Positions 29,863-39,222 of a stretch of 64,000 nucleotides of DNA are shown piece after piece. The notes beneath the pieces are model-generated. The model had not been told where the DNA came from and ran no database searches. It saw only the letters and a program-made list of their open reading frames with translations. The stretch spans positions 1 to 64,000 of the forward strand of contig NZ_BOOZ01000014.1 of NCBI RefSeq assembly GCF_016863495.1, written 5' to 3'. The stretch is from Micromonospora andamanensis. Lineage in GTDB: Bacteria > Actinomycetota > Actinomycetes > Mycobacteriales > Micromonosporaceae. Both the position numbers and the translations under genes were made by a program. How positions within the stretch are numbered: position 1 is the stretch's first letter; every line of letters begins with the position of its first letter.

Positions 29863-32800
29863 ATGAGGCGCACACCGCTGGCCATCGCCGGCGTGTTCAC
29901 TCTGGTCGGTGCGCTGGTGCTTACCGCACCGGCGAGCGCACGGCCACCGTCCGATCCGGGCGGTCGCGACGGCCGAGACGGCCTGGAGGTGTATGTCGGC
30001 ACTGTCGATCCCGCGCAGTTGCACACGTTGCGGGAGGCCGGTGTCGACCTCGGGCACGGCGCGACGCCCGACCAGTCCGGCAAGACGGAGATCGAGACGG
30101 TGCTCAGTCGGGGTCAGGCCGACCGGCTGGCCCGCAAGGGTGTCGATCTCGAGGTCAAGAAGGTACGCGGCAAGGACGCCTCGCAGGTGCTGCGGGAGCA
30201 GGGGGCGGCGGGCTGGCGGGCCTTCCGGTCGTACAGCGAACCAGGCGGCATTCGCGACGAGATCACCGCGACGGCGGCCCGTTATCCGAAGCTGACGAAG
30301 GTGCAGACCATCGGTCGGTCGGCCCAGGGCAAACCGATCCTCGCGATCAAGGTCACCAAGAACGCGAAGAACATGAAGGACGGCAAGCGGCCGGCGGTGC
30401 TCTACGGGGGGACCCAGCACGCCCGGGAGTGGATCACGCCGGAGATGACCCGCCGGTTGATGCACCACGTGCTCACCGGTTACGGCTCGGATCGGGAGAT
30501 CACCCGGCTGGTGGACACCACCGAGTTGTGGTTCATCCCGGTGCTCAACCCGGACGGCTACGACCACACCTTCACCCCCGGCAACCGGCTGTGGCGCAAG
30601 AACCTGCGCGACAACAACGGCGACGGCCAGATCACCGGGGTCGACGGCGTCGACCTGAACCGCAACTTCAGCTACAAGTGGGGCTACGACAACGAGGGTT
30701 CCTCGCCGGACCCGGCCAGCGACACCTATCGCGGCCCCGGCCCCAACTCGGAGCCGGAGACGAAGGCGCTCGACGGGTTGTTCAAGCGGCTCAAGTTCAA
30801 GTTCTTCGTCAACTACCACTCCGCCGCGGAGTTGCTGCTCTACGGCGTGGGCTGGCAGGTGGCCACGCCGACCCCGGACGATGTGATCTACGAGGCGCTG
30901 GCCGGTGACGACGCCAATCCCGCGGTGCCCGGCTACGACCCGGACATCTCCGCCGAGCTCTACACCACGAACGGCGACACGGACAGCCATGCCACGGTGC
31001 GCTACGGGACGCTGGGCTTCACTCCCGAGATGTCCACCTGTCAGGCGGCTGCCGAGTCGGACCCGGACGACCAGTGGCGCCCGGAGGACTGCGTCAGCAT
31101 CTTCACCTTCCCTGACGACGAGAAGCTGATCGCCGCCGAGGTGGCCAAGAACATTCCGTTCGCGCTGTCGGTGGCGAAGTCGGCGCACCAGCCGGACGAT
31201 CCGGTCTCGGTGGTCGGCCGCAGCACCCCGGACTTCGTGGTCGACGCCTTCGACGTGTCGTACGGCCGGACCCAGCAGGTCGCCGCGATCACCCGCCGGT
31301 CGCTGAAGAACGTCAAGCTGAACTGGACGATAAACGGGGGCCGGGCGAAGTCCACGACGGTACGCGAGTGGCGCGGCGGTGAACGTTACGGCGACACCCA
31401 CGACGACTACTACGCCGAGCTGCGCGGCAAGGTGACAGGCGCCCGGCCGGGCGACCGGGTGCAGGTCTGGTTCACCGCGACCAGGCCGGGCCGGGGCAAG
31501 GTCAGCAGCGAGCGCTTCACCTACCGGGTGCATCACGACATCGGCGGGGACGTGCTGGTGCTGGCCGTGGAGGATGTCACCGGGCTGAGCCCCGCCCAGG
31601 ACACCACCACCGCGAAGTACGCCGACGAGATCGCCGCCTCGCTGAAGGCTGCCGGGCGCAGCAGCGACGTGTACGACTTCGACGCGATGGGGCGTACCGC
31701 CCCGCACCATCTGGGCGTGCTGTCGCACTACGACGCGGTGGTCTGGGAGACCGGCGACGACATCATCCTGCGCGAGCCGGGCCAGGTGCCGGGCACTGTG
31801 GCGAAGGCGGCGGTGGACATCGAACTGTCCGTCCGGGACTACCTCAACGAGGGCGGCAAGCTGCTGGTCAGCGGCAAGTACGCGCTCTACGCCCAGGCGG
31901 CCAACGGTTCGTACGGTTACCTGCCGGACGCCCCGCCGGAATGCACCGACGCCGCCGACCCGAACTGCCTGCCGCTGCTCAACGACTTCCAGCAGTACTG
32001 GCTGGGGGCGTACAACTACGTGAGCGACGGCGGCACCTCACCCGACGGGCAGCCGTACCCGGTCCAGGGTGACGCCGGGGCGTTCGCCGGCTTCGCCGGG
32101 ACGCTCAACGCCGACGGCTCGGCGGGCAACCAGGACCACACCGCGTCGTTCCTGACCACGTCGAGTTTCCTGCCGCCGACACAGTTCCCGCAGTTCACCA
32201 GCTCCGCGCCGGTGGGCTGGGGGCGCCCGGGTGGCGCACCGTTCGATCCGCGTACGGGCGACTGGTACCTGTTCAGTGGGCAGTCCGACGAGGCGTACAA
32301 GCGGCTGACCCGGACGGTGGACCTGACCGGGGCGAGCAGCGCCGAGCTGCGCTTCTTCACCTCGTTCGACATCGAGACGAACTGGGACTTCATGTTCGTC
32401 GAGGCACGGGAGGTGGGCACCGACGACTGGACCACGCTGCCGGACGCCGGTGGCCTGACCACCCAGGAGACCGGGGAGAGCTGCGCCTCCGGCTGGGTGG
32501 CCCAGCTGCACCCGTTCCTCGCCCACTACCAGGGCGCGGACTGCTCACCGACCGGCAGCACCGGCCAGTGGCACGCGGCGACCGGCACCTCGAACGGCTG
32601 GAAGGAGTTCGTGGCCGATCTGTCCGGGTACGCGGGCCGGCAGGTGGAGGTCTCCATCACCTACGCCAGCGACTGGGCCACCCAGGGTCTCGGCCTGTTC
32701 GTCGACGACACCCGGGTCGTCGTCGACGGGACCACCGTCGCCGAAACGTCGTTCGAGACGGACCTCGGTGGCTGGACGGTGGCCGGCCCGCCGGCCGGGT

Positions 32801-32976
32801 CCGCCCCGGCGGCCAACGACTGGTCGCGCAGCCAGCAGGCGTTCGAGGAGGGTTCGACCGTGGTCACCCGGGACACCGTCTACCTGGGCTTCGGGCTGGA
32901 GGGGTTGGCTCCGGCGGCCCGGGACGAGCTGGTCGCCCGGTCGCTGAACCATCTGACGGGCCGACCGCGGCGGTAG
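29863..32976 (+). CDS. Secreted M14-family zinc carboxypeptidase with C-terminal adhesion-like domain
   Basis: Exported protein of 1037 residues with a Sec signal (MRRTPLAIAG then VFTLVGALVLTAPASA). After a propeptide-like region comes a peptidase M14 domain (about 120-480): zinc ligands H186 and E189 in GGTQHAREW and H319 in NYHSAAE, plus catalytic E389 in GFTPEMST. A DNNGDGQITGVDGVDLNR segment looks like a calcium-binding insertion. Residues beyond about 500 contain beta-rich and immune-inhibitor-A/MAM-like regions (DLTGASSAELRFFTSFDIETNWDF and TYASDWATQGLGLFVDDT). It probably degrades extracellular peptides. ATG at 29863 follows GAAGGGGGCAGG and begins the signal; upstream in-frame starts are less likely. 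A perfect terminator follows. Confidence 0.9.
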   Translation: MRRTPLAIAGVFTLVGALVLTAPASARPPSDPGGRDGRDGLEVYVGTVDPAQLHTLREAGVDLGHGATPDQSGKTEIETVLSRGQADRLARKGVDLEVKKVRGKDASQVLREQGAAGWRAFRSYSEPGGIRDEITATAARYPKLTKVQTIGRSAQGKPILAIKVTKNAKNMKDGKRPAVLYGGTQHAREWITPEMTRRLMHHVLTGYGSDREITRLVDTTELWFIPVLNPDGYDHTFTPGNRLWRKNLRDNNGDGQITGVDGVDLNRNFSYKWGYDNEGSSPDPASDTYRGPGPNSEPETKALDGLFKRLKFKFFVNYHSAAELLLYGVGWQVATPTPDDVIYEALAGDDANPAVPGYDPDISAELYTTNGDTDSHATVRYGTLGFTPEMSTCQAAAESDPDDQWRPEDCVSIFTFPDDEKLIAAEVAKNIPFALSVAKSAHQPDDPVSVVGRSTPDFVVDAFDVSYGRTQQVAAITRRSLKNVKLNWTINGGRAKSTTVREWRGGERYGDTHDDYYAELRGKVTGARPGDRVQVWFTATRPGRGKVSSERFTYRVHHDIGGDVLVLAVEDVTGLSPAQDTTTAKYADEIAASLKAAGRSSDVYDFDAMGRTAPHHLGVLSHYDAVVWETGDDIILREPGQVPGTVAKAAVDIELSVRDYLNEGGKLLVSGKYALYAQAANGSYGYLPDAPPECTDAADPNCLPLLNDFQQYWLGAYNYVSDGGTSPDGQPYPVQGDAGAFAGFAGTLNADGSAGNQDHTASFLTTSSFLPPTQFPQFTSSAPVGWGRPGGAPFDPRTGDWYLFSGQSDEAYKRLTRTVDLTGASSAELRFFTSFDIETNWDFMFVEAREVGTDDWTTLPDAGGLTTQETGESCASGWVAQLHPFLAHYQGADCSPTGSTGQWHAATGTSNGWKEFVADLSGYAGRQVEVSITYASDWATQGLGLFVDDTRVVVDGTTVAETSFETDLGGWTVAGPPAGSAPAANDWSRSQQAFEEGSTVVTRDTVYLGFGLEGLAPAARDELVARSLNHLTGRPRR

Positions 32977-32985
32977 CGGCTGGTC

Positions 32986-33025
32986 CAAGGCGCGCCGGCG
33001 GTCGGGACACCGCCGGCGCGCCTTG
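32986..33025 (+). terminator. Hairpin terminator after the carboxypeptidase gene
   Basis: A perfect 17-bp stem (CAAGGCGCGCCGGCGGT at 32986-33002, complement at 33009-33025) with a 6-nt loop starts 10 bp after the stop codon at 32976. Confidence 0.88.
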
Positions 33026-33071
33026 CCGCGTACCGGCATGAAGGGTGCCCGGTCTGTGGTGAGCTGTGGGT

Positions 33072-33998
33072 ATGAACCGGATCCGGCTCGGGCTGGTGCT
33101 GCACCCCACCCGGGACGTGGCCCCGGTGGTGGACACCATCGCCACGTGGGCCGCGCGGCACGAGGTGGCCCTGACGGTACGCGAGCAGGACCGGCAGCGG
33201 GTGCCCGAATCGGTCCGCACGGTACCTGAGGACCAGCTCCCCGCCGGAGCGGACGTGCTGGTCAGCATCGGCGGGGACGGCACGATGCTGGGCGCGCTGC
33301 GGGCAGCCGCACCCGAGCCGAAGCCGGTGCTCGGCGTACACCTGGGCAAGTTGGGGTTTCTGGTGGAGGTGGAGCCGCCGGAGCTGCCGGCGGCGCTGGA
33401 CCGGCTGCTGGCCGGCGAGTACACCGTCGAGTCGCACAGCTGCCTGGCCTGCGACGTGTGCGGCGACGACGTGGTCGCGTTCAACGACATTGCGCTGATC
33501 CGCCGGCCCGGGCAGGGCTTCGTCAGCGCGACCCTGGCGGTGGACGGGCAGCAGTACGGCTACTACCGCTGTGACGCGCTCGTGGTGAGCACCCCCAGCG
33601 GGTCGACCGCCTACAGTTACGCCGCCGGCGGCCCACTTGTCTCCCCCGCCACGCGTGCGGTGGTGGTCACCCCGAGCGCGCCGATGTCCGGCATCTCGCG
33701 ATCGGTGGTGTTCTCTCCCGACGAACGGGTCCGGCTGGAACTGCGTCCCGGGTCCGCGCCGGTCGCGATCGAGGTGGACGGCCAGGTCATCCGGGACGGG
33801 TCGACCTCCGGTGCGGTGGACATCGGCTACCGCACCGACGCGGGTCTGGTGGTCCGCCTCGACCCGGCCCGCTACCAGGAACGCAGTCAGCTCAAGCTGA
33901 GCCTGCTCGACCTGCCGCTGCTGCCGGAACAGCTCCGCGAGCTGCTTCCGGAGAACCTGCGCCGCCAACTCGGTCGCCGCGAGGCACCACCGCGCTGA
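33072..33998 (+). CDS. nadK: NAD kinase
   Basis: Cytoplasmic NAD kinase of 308 residues that phosphorylates NAD to NADP. The diagnostic GGDGT motif is in VSIGGDGTMLGALR (near residue 72). FNDIALIR and the glycine-rich STPSGSTAYSYAAGGPLVSP segment form the NAD site and the catalytic region. The C-terminus carries the usual all-beta domain (VEVDGQVIRDG). Most actinobacteria have a nadK elsewhere next to recN, so this may be a paralogue; the sequence here keeps all key motifs. The start could be GTG 33066 or ATG 33072; I chose the ATG. Its stop is only 10 bp from the stop of the convergent acyltransferase. Confidence 0.9.
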   Translation: MNRIRLGLVLHPTRDVAPVVDTIATWAARHEVALTVREQDRQRVPESVRTVPEDQLPAGADVLVSIGGDGTMLGALRAAAPEPKPVLGVHLGKLGFLVEVEPPELPAALDRLLAGEYTVESHSCLACDVCGDDVVAFNDIALIRRPGQGFVSATLAVDGQQYGYYRCDALVVSTPSGSTAYSYAAGGPLVSPATRAVVVTPSAPMSGISRSVVFSPDERVRLELRPGSAPVAIEVDGQVIRDGSTSGAVDIGYRTDAGLVVRLDPARYQERSQLKLSLLDLPLLPEQLRELLPENLRRQLGRREAPPR

Positions 33999-34008
33999 GA
34001 CGAGTCGG

Positions 34009-36156
34009 CTACTCCAGCACCTCTGCCAGCTTGTCGCGCAGTCGCGGTGCCAGGGTGCGGGCGTAGGTGGCGGTGAGGTGGCTGGTGTCTCGGTAAACCA
34101 GTACACCTCCAATCACCGCCGCGCACCGGTCCGTTGGGCAGATGGCGTCGTTGAGGTCGATCAGGTGCACGCCGGGGGCACCGGATGCCGCTTGCACCTG
34201 CGGTTCGCTGCGGGACAGGGCCTCGTGCCTGGGGGTGGTGCACCGGGTGAGCCGCCTGGTGTGCTGAGAGACGCAGTCCGGTACGTCCATGTCCTGGTAG
34301 GGGATGTCTCTGATGACCACGACCTTGACTCCGGTGTCGGCGATCTCGGTCCAGGTCTTCCGGAACGTTTCCACAGTCCTGCGCACGCCCTCGTCGCCCA
34401 TGATCACCTGCCCGTTCTCGTACAGGCGGTACGTCACGTTGGAGAGTACGAGGACATCCGGCTTGTCCGCGCCGGTCAGCTTCCTGCGTAGTTCGCTGTT
34501 CCAATCGACGCAGCTGTCGTACACGGCACTGCCGTCCGGCAGCGGCACCGGGCCGTCAAGGTACGGACACTCGGTCTTGAGATAGGTGACCATCCGCCAG
34601 CGGTTCGCGTTCGCGACAGCCTGCAACGCCGGCACCCAGTGTGCGGCGTGGGAGTCGCCGGCGAGCGCGACGACCATGTCCGACCCGAGGTCGCCGTAGG
34701 AACAGGTCCGCACTGTCGAGTCCGCGCGCGCCGAGATGCACTGTTGCGCATAGACGTCCGGCACGTCGTCGTAGGCCGCGAGAGGATCCGGCACGATCGA
34801 GTCGACCCGGTCCACCGGCCGGCCAGCCGCGTTGCCGAGTGGCTCCCGGCCCAGCGCGGCGGCCCCGGGCGGTCCCTGCTGCTGGACCAGCGAGCCCGGA
34901 GGCGGTGTGGACCCTCCCAGCGCCGGCAGCGCCGCTGGCACCACCGGCTTCTGCGGCGGAGGCCAGACGGTCAGCTGGAACATGAGACCGGCCGCCACCG
35001 CGACGCCGGTGCAGGCCGCACCGAGCTTGAGCGCGGCCCTGGGATCGAACGTGAAGAGCTGGGCCCGGCGCAACGGGTTCTCGACGTACCGGTACGTCAG
35101 CACTGCGGGAATCACCGAGAACAGGGTCACGGCGAGAGCGGTGACGGTGCTGAGCTCTCCGAATCTGGCTTTCGCCACCACCAGCAACGGCCAGTGCCAG
35201 AGATAGAGGGAATAGGAGATGGCGCCGACGGCGCGGACCGGTCCGAGACCGAGCAGCGCCGCTGGGCCCGCCCGCCCCGCACGTACCGCGCCGACAATCA
35301 CCACCGCCGCCCCGACCGTCGGCAGCAGAGCCAGGTAGCCGGGGAATCGCGTTGTCTCGTCGAACAACACCGCGGCAGCCACGATCAGGGCGATGCCGCT
35401 CCACGCGAGCATGGCGGCGACGGCGGTGGGCATCCGGCTGAGGCTGACCCCGAGCACCGCGATGGCCGCGCCGAGGGCAAGTTCCCACAGGCGGGTGGTG
35501 GTGACGAAGTATGCCTGCGCGGGGTCGTTCTGGGTCAGCAGCACCGACCAGACGAACGAGGGCACCCCCACCACGGCGAGCCCGAGCAGCAGTCGCGCTC
35601 GCAGTACGCCCGGGCGAGCGCGCCATGCCCGACCCCGCCGCCCGAGCGTGACCAGGATCAGCAACAACGGCCAGATCAGGTAGAACTGCTCCTCCACAGC
35701 CAGCGACCAGTAGTGCTGCAAAATGCTCGCCGCTTGGTTGGCCGCCAGGTAGTCCACCGAGCGTTCCGCGAGTCGCCAGTTCATCACGTACAAACCGCTG
35801 GCCACGACGTCCCATCCGGTGGCGGCCCACCGGATCTTGGGCAGAAACACGAAGGTGAGCAGGAGACTCACCACCAGAACGAGTCCGGCGGCGGGTAGCA
35901 GGCGTCTGGCCCGTCGGGCGTAGAACTCGACGAGCGAGATTCGGCCCGTACGTTCCAACTCGGTCAGCAGGAGACCGGTGATCAGAAAGCCGGAAATCAC
36001 GAAGAAGACGTCTACGCCGACGTATCCCCCCGGCAGGAGGGCCGGCGCGGCATGCCCCGCGAGCACCAGGACCACGGCGAGCGCCCGCATCCCCTCGATG
36101 TCGCCACGAAAGCCGGAACGAACGCCCCCGCGCTCGCGGACGGCCAGGTTCACCAT
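34009..36156 (-). CDS. OafA/YrhL-type membrane acyltransferase with C-terminal SGNH domain
   Basis: Protein of 715 residues fusing two domains. Residues 1-400 form an acyltransferase-3 membrane domain with about 10-11 helices and the conserved RGDIEGMRALAVVLVLAGHA and FFVISGFLITGLL motifs. After a proline/glycine-rich linker (about 410-455), the C-terminal extracytoplasmic SGNH domain shows the nucleophile segment ALAGDSHAAHW and the terminal DTSHLT (Asp and His). It probably O-acetylates a cell-surface polysaccharide, a good fit next to the exopolysaccharide genes. It is divergent from the CapD-like gene across 413 bp and ends 10 bp from nadK. Confidence 0.9.
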   Translation of the reverse strand: MVNLAVRERGGVRSGFRGDIEGMRALAVVLVLAGHAAPALLPGGYVGVDVFFVISGFLITGLLLTELERTGRISLVEFYARRARRLLPAAGLVLVVSLLLTFVFLPKIRWAATGWDVVASGLYVMNWRLAERSVDYLAANQAASILQHYWSLAVEEQFYLIWPLLLILVTLGRRGRAWRARPGVLRARLLLGLAVVGVPSFVWSVLLTQNDPAQAYFVTTTRLWELALGAAIAVLGVSLSRMPTAVAAMLAWSGIALIVAAAVLFDETTRFPGYLALLPTVGAAVVIVGAVRAGRAGPAALLGLGPVRAVGAISYSLYLWHWPLLVVAKARFGELSTVTALAVTLFSVIPAVLTYRYVENPLRRAQLFTFDPRAALKLGAACTGVAVAAGLMFQLTVWPPPQKPVVPAALPALGGSTPPPGSLVQQQGPPGAAALGREPLGNAAGRPVDRVDSIVPDPLAAYDDVPDVYAQQCISARADSTVRTCSYGDLGSDMVVALAGDSHAAHWVPALQAVANANRWRMVTYLKTECPYLDGPVPLPDGSAVYDSCVDWNSELRRKLTGADKPDVLVLSNVTYRLYENGQVIMGDEGVRRTVETFRKTWTEIADTGVKVVVIRDIPYQDMDVPDCVSQHTRRLTRCTTPRHEALSRSEPQVQAASGAPGVHLIDLNDAICPTDRCAAVIGGVLVYRDTSHLTATYARTLAPRLRDKLAEVLE

Positions 36157-36569
36157 ACCTACCCCTCAACCGGTTGACGCCGCCCTCCAGGACGAATCAC
36201 GAGCCGTTATCGCGATTTATCCCGGTGCGGCGTCGAACAGACTAGCCGGGGAGGATTTCTCATTCCGCTTTTCACGCAACTCGCATTGAGTGGTCGTAGC
36301 AGTAGTGCCGTAGCGGAAGTCGGCACCTTTGCGGCCCCGATAATGCGAATCGCGTTCGGGTGATCCTGGATCCAGGCGGGCGGTTCGCGGAGCCGGTCGA
36401 AACACATTTCGACCCCAGTGACGAACCATCCCGACAACCGGCCATAGAAACGCGAAACCTGGAGTCTCCAGAGCGAATGTCCGCTAAGCAGTTACGGGAC
36501 GTACGTGGCCCTGACCTGCCGTAGGTCATGCCGGCCACCGACAGCAGGACAGGACAGGGGAACTTGTAC
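36157..36569. other. 413-bp divergent intergenic region
   Basis: Located between the acyltransferase and CapD-like genes. GC is lower than in flanking genes, with AT-richer tracts near 36199-36225 and 36253-36310. It contains the inverted repeat at 36512-36528 and must hold two promoters, but no boxes stand out. Short open frames here lack domains and ribosome sites, so I call no gene. Confidence 0.6.
36512..36528. promoter_or_regulatory. Possible operator upstream of the CapD-like gene
   Basis: TGACCT-GCCGT-AGGTCA is a perfect 6-bp inverted repeat with 5-bp spacer, ending 41 bp before the ATG at 36570. It is a plausible repressor or activator site; no regulator is assigned. Confidence 0.3.
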
Positions 36570-38444
36570 ATGTCGCCGGAAATTGAGCGTGTCCAGCCAA
36601 CGTCATCCACGGCCACCGGTCGAATCAGAGCGGGCAGCCGTCGTACCGCCGTCTTTCTCATCGCCGACGCGCTCGCCTGGGTCGGAGGATTCACTGTCGC
36701 CGGTTGGGCCAGATACGAACAGAGCCTCACCATCGATCAGGCTGTCAACGCGGTGATGCTCGGTGGCGCCGCCGCCATGCTGCATGTCGGTGTGAGCGCG
36801 CTGCGCCGGGTCTACTCGGGTCGGCAGCCTCTCGGCAGCATCGAGGAGGTTCGTGGTCTCGCGGGCACCACCGCCACCACCGCTGCCGTGGTGCTGGTCG
36901 CCCTTCTGGCGATCGACGAACGCCCGATACCCGCCAGCACTCCGGTGGTCGGTGGCGCCCTGGCGCTGCTGCTGATGCTCAGTTTCCGCCTGCTGCATCG
37001 GCACCGGCGGGACCGGGCCATGCGTCCGGACGCACGCTCGGCGACCCCGGTACTGCTCTTCGGCCTCGGTGAGGCCGGTCAGGGACTCGTACGCGCGATG
37101 CTCGGCGACCCGAAGGGTGGCTACCTACCCGTCGGCGCGCTCGACGACGACCCGGACAAGCAGGACCTGCGCATCGCCGGCGTTCCGGTACTGGGTGGCC
37201 GGAGCGACATCGCCAAGGCCATCAGCCGCACCGGCGCCACCGCGTTGATTTTCTCCGTGGCCAATGCCGACGCCACGCTGATCCGTGAGATTCGGGAGGC
37301 CACTCTCCGCACCGGCGCGGCATTCAAGATCCTCCCTCCGGTACGGGAGTTGGTGGATCACCGCATCACGGTCCGGGACGTACGGGATGTCCAGATCAGT
37401 GATCTGCTCGGTCGGCGCCAGGTCGTCGGCGACCTGACCCTGGACGACGGTGCGCTAACCGGCCGGCGTGTCCTGGTCACCGGTGCGGGTGGCTCGATCG
37501 GCTCGGAGTTGTGCCGGCAGATCATGCGGGCCAACCCCGGTGAGCTGATGATGCTGGACCGGGACGAGTCAGCCCTGCACGGCCTCCAGATGTCGCTCAC
37601 CGGTCGGGCGCTGCTGGACGGTCCCGAGCTGATCCTCGCCGACCTGCGCGACGACGAGGGTGTCCGGCGCATCATGCGGCAGCGCCGTCCCGAGATCGTC
37701 TTTCACGCCGCGGCACTCAAGCACCTGACGCTGCTGGAGCGGCACCCGGGCGAGGCAATCAAGACAAACGTCTGGGGCACCCTGACCGTGCTGGACGCCT
37801 GCCGGGACGTGGCCCGGTTCGTGAACATCTCCACCGACAAGGCTGCCGACCCGATAAGCGTGCTGGGCTACTCGAAACGCATCACCGAGATGCTTACCGC
37901 GCACGCCGCGGCGACCTACCCGGGCACCTTCCTCAGCGTCCGGTTCGGCAACGTGCTGAGCAGCCGTGGCTCGGTGGTGACCGCCTTCCAACGACAGATC
38001 GAGGCCGGGCAGCCGCTGACCGTCACCCACCCGGACGTGACCCGGTACCTGATGACGGTGCAGGAGGCTGTCCAGCTGGTTCTTCAGGCGGCGAACATCG
38101 GCCGGGACGGCGAGGCCCTGGTGCTGGACATGGGTGAACCGGTACGCATCGACGACATCGCGCGCCGGATGGTGGCCCGGGCCGCGAGCGCAGTTGAGAT
38201 CATCTACACCGGCCTGCGGCCCGGTGAGAAGCTGCACGAGGATCTGCTGGGCAGCGGCGAGCCCGATCATCGCCCGTTGCATCCGCTGATCTCGCACGTG
38301 CGGGTGCCGGTGCTGGACCCCTTGGAGGTCAGCGGACTGGATCCGTTCGACGAACCCGCCAAAGTCATCGACCAACTCGCCCGACTCTGCGGCACCCTCC
38401 CCGCCTCACCCAACCAGAAGGCCGGCATACCACTCGCCCGCTGA
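36570..38444 (+). CDS. Polysaccharide biosynthesis NDP-sugar dehydratase (FlaA1/CapD/WbpM-like)
   Basis: Protein of 624 residues with the long CapD/PglF architecture: four hydrophobic N-terminal helices (residues 25-145), a CoA-binding-like Rossmann domain (LLFGLGEAGQGLVRAML), then the catalytic SDR domain (RVLVTGAGGSIGSELCRQ, HAAALKHLTLLERHP, STDKAADPISVLGYSK). Leucine replaces the methionine/tyrosine at the first catalytic position, a form I believe is frequent in actinobacterial members. It likely makes a 4-keto-6-deoxy UDP-sugar for surface glycans. The start at 36570 follows AGGGG with good spacing; the ATG at 36528 is alternative. A TTC-to-stop tail and a 15-bp hairpin follow 140 bp downstream. 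Confidence 0.9.
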   Translation: MSPEIERVQPTSSTATGRIRAGSRRTAVFLIADALAWVGGFTVAGWARYEQSLTIDQAVNAVMLGGAAAMLHVGVSALRRVYSGRQPLGSIEEVRGLAGTTATTAAVVLVALLAIDERPIPASTPVVGGALALLLMLSFRLLHRHRRDRAMRPDARSATPVLLFGLGEAGQGLVRAMLGDPKGGYLPVGALDDDPDKQDLRIAGVPVLGGRSDIAKAISRTGATALIFSVANADATLIREIREATLRTGAAFKILPPVRELVDHRITVRDVRDVQISDLLGRRQVVGDLTLDDGALTGRRVLVTGAGGSIGSELCRQIMRANPGELMMLDRDESALHGLQMSLTGRALLDGPELILADLRDDEGVRRIMRQRRPEIVFHAAALKHLTLLERHPGEAIKTNVWGTLTVLDACRDVARFVNISTDKAADPISVLGYSKRITEMLTAHAAATYPGTFLSVRFGNVLSSRGSVVTAFQRQIEAGQPLTVTHPDVTRYLMTVQEAVQLVLQAANIGRDGEALVLDMGEPVRIDDIARRMVARAASAVEIIYTGLRPGEKLHEDLLGSGEPDHRPLHPLISHVRVPVLDPLEVSGLDPFDEPAKVIDQLARLCGTLPASPNQKAGIPLAR

Positions 38445-38584
38445 CCACGACCACACCGCCAGGCCGCGACTGAACGACTCCGGTACGGCGGTCCGGCCTC
38501 CCACCGACAACCTGAGTCTGCCGGCCTCCCCTATCCATCGATATACTTCACTCAATTCGTACCCGGTGCCGGTGGCCCGTCCCA

Positions 38585-38620
38585 GTCAGGCTCCGACGGC
38601 CGCGACCGTCGGAGCCTGAC
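38585..38620. terminator. Perfect 15-bp hairpin, terminator or 5' control element
   Basis: GTCAGGCTCCGACGG (38585-38599) and its exact complement (38606-38620) flank a 6-nt loop. It lies 140 bp after the CapD-like gene and 38 bp before the small secreted gene, so it may end the former transcript or act in the leader of the latter. Confidence 0.7.
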
Positions 38621-38658
38621 TCGCCACACCGCACCCCGAGCAGCCTGGAAGGAAGCAG

Positions 38659-39159
38659 ATGATCCGCGCTCTCCTGCGGGCGGCGACCGTCCTCGCCGCC
38701 GCGCTTCTCGCCGCCACCGTCATGGCCAGCAGCGCCGCCGCCAGCCCGATCTCCCAGCGTTTTTCCGTCCCGTCCGGAGACAACTGCACCTACGGCTACA
38801 CCGAAGGCGTGCTCGAATGGCGCTCAACCGCACCCACCAGTGCGGTACGGCTGACCGGAGTTGTCGTCGACCGGCCCAGCGCCAACGAGCCGATCGCCTG
38901 CCGCGACGACCGTCGCTACACCATTGCCACCTATGTGGCGTACGCGGGCGAACGCCCCGTCGACCAGGCAGCCCAGCGGGTCGACAACGGAGTGGTGAGG
39001 TTCGACTTCGTGCTCGGCTCCAGCGCCTCGGTGCTGGGCATCGATCGGGTGACCATCCAGATCTGCCGGACGTCTCTCGACGGGCCCAGCATCAGGCCGG
39101 ACTACTGCGGTCGGGAACACACCTTCCGCCCCACGTCGATCGGCCCCGCCGGGTCGTGA
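38659..39159 (+). CDS. Small secreted protein, unknown function
   Basis: Protein of 166 residues with a clear Sec signal (MIRALLRAATVLAAALLAA, then a predicted cleavage after SSAAA near residue 28). The mature part is about 138 residues, beta-rich and contains four cysteines (C43 in NCTYGY, IACRDD, IQICRTS, DYCGRE) that could form two disulfides. I do not recognise the family. A clear GGAAGGAAG site precedes the ATG. Small exported proteins of this kind in Streptomyces and Micromonospora are often expressed during development, but nothing in the sequence proves that. It is convergent with pgm across a hairpin. Confidence 0.8.
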   Translation: MIRALLRAATVLAAALLAATVMASSAAASPISQRFSVPSGDNCTYGYTEGVLEWRSTAPTSAVRLTGVVVDRPSANEPIACRDDRRYTIATYVAYAGERPVDQAAQRVDNGVVRFDFVLGSSASVLGIDRVTIQICRTSLDGPSIRPDYCGREHTFRPTSIGPAGS

Positions 39160-39168
39160 CAGCGGCAT

Positions 39169-39203
39169 CCCGGGTGTGGTCACTCACGGTCACCACACCC
39201 GGG
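39169..39203. terminator. Bidirectional hairpin terminator
   Basis: CCCGGGTGTGGT (39169-39180) pairs perfectly with ACCACACCCGGG (39192-39203), between the small secreted gene (stop 39159) and the convergent pgm (stop 39223). Confidence 0.8.
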
Positions 39204-39222
39204 CGCCCGCTCCGCCGCAGTG

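Noticed and set aside
29374..31728. Long minus-strand open frame across the wzx end and carboxypeptidase
   Set aside because: Runs through two genes with clear domains and contains no recognisable protein.
36570..38444. Leucine at the first catalytic position of the CapD-like protein as a novelty
   Set aside because: I believe Leu/Met variation here is common in actinobacterial members, so it is only noted in the gene entry.
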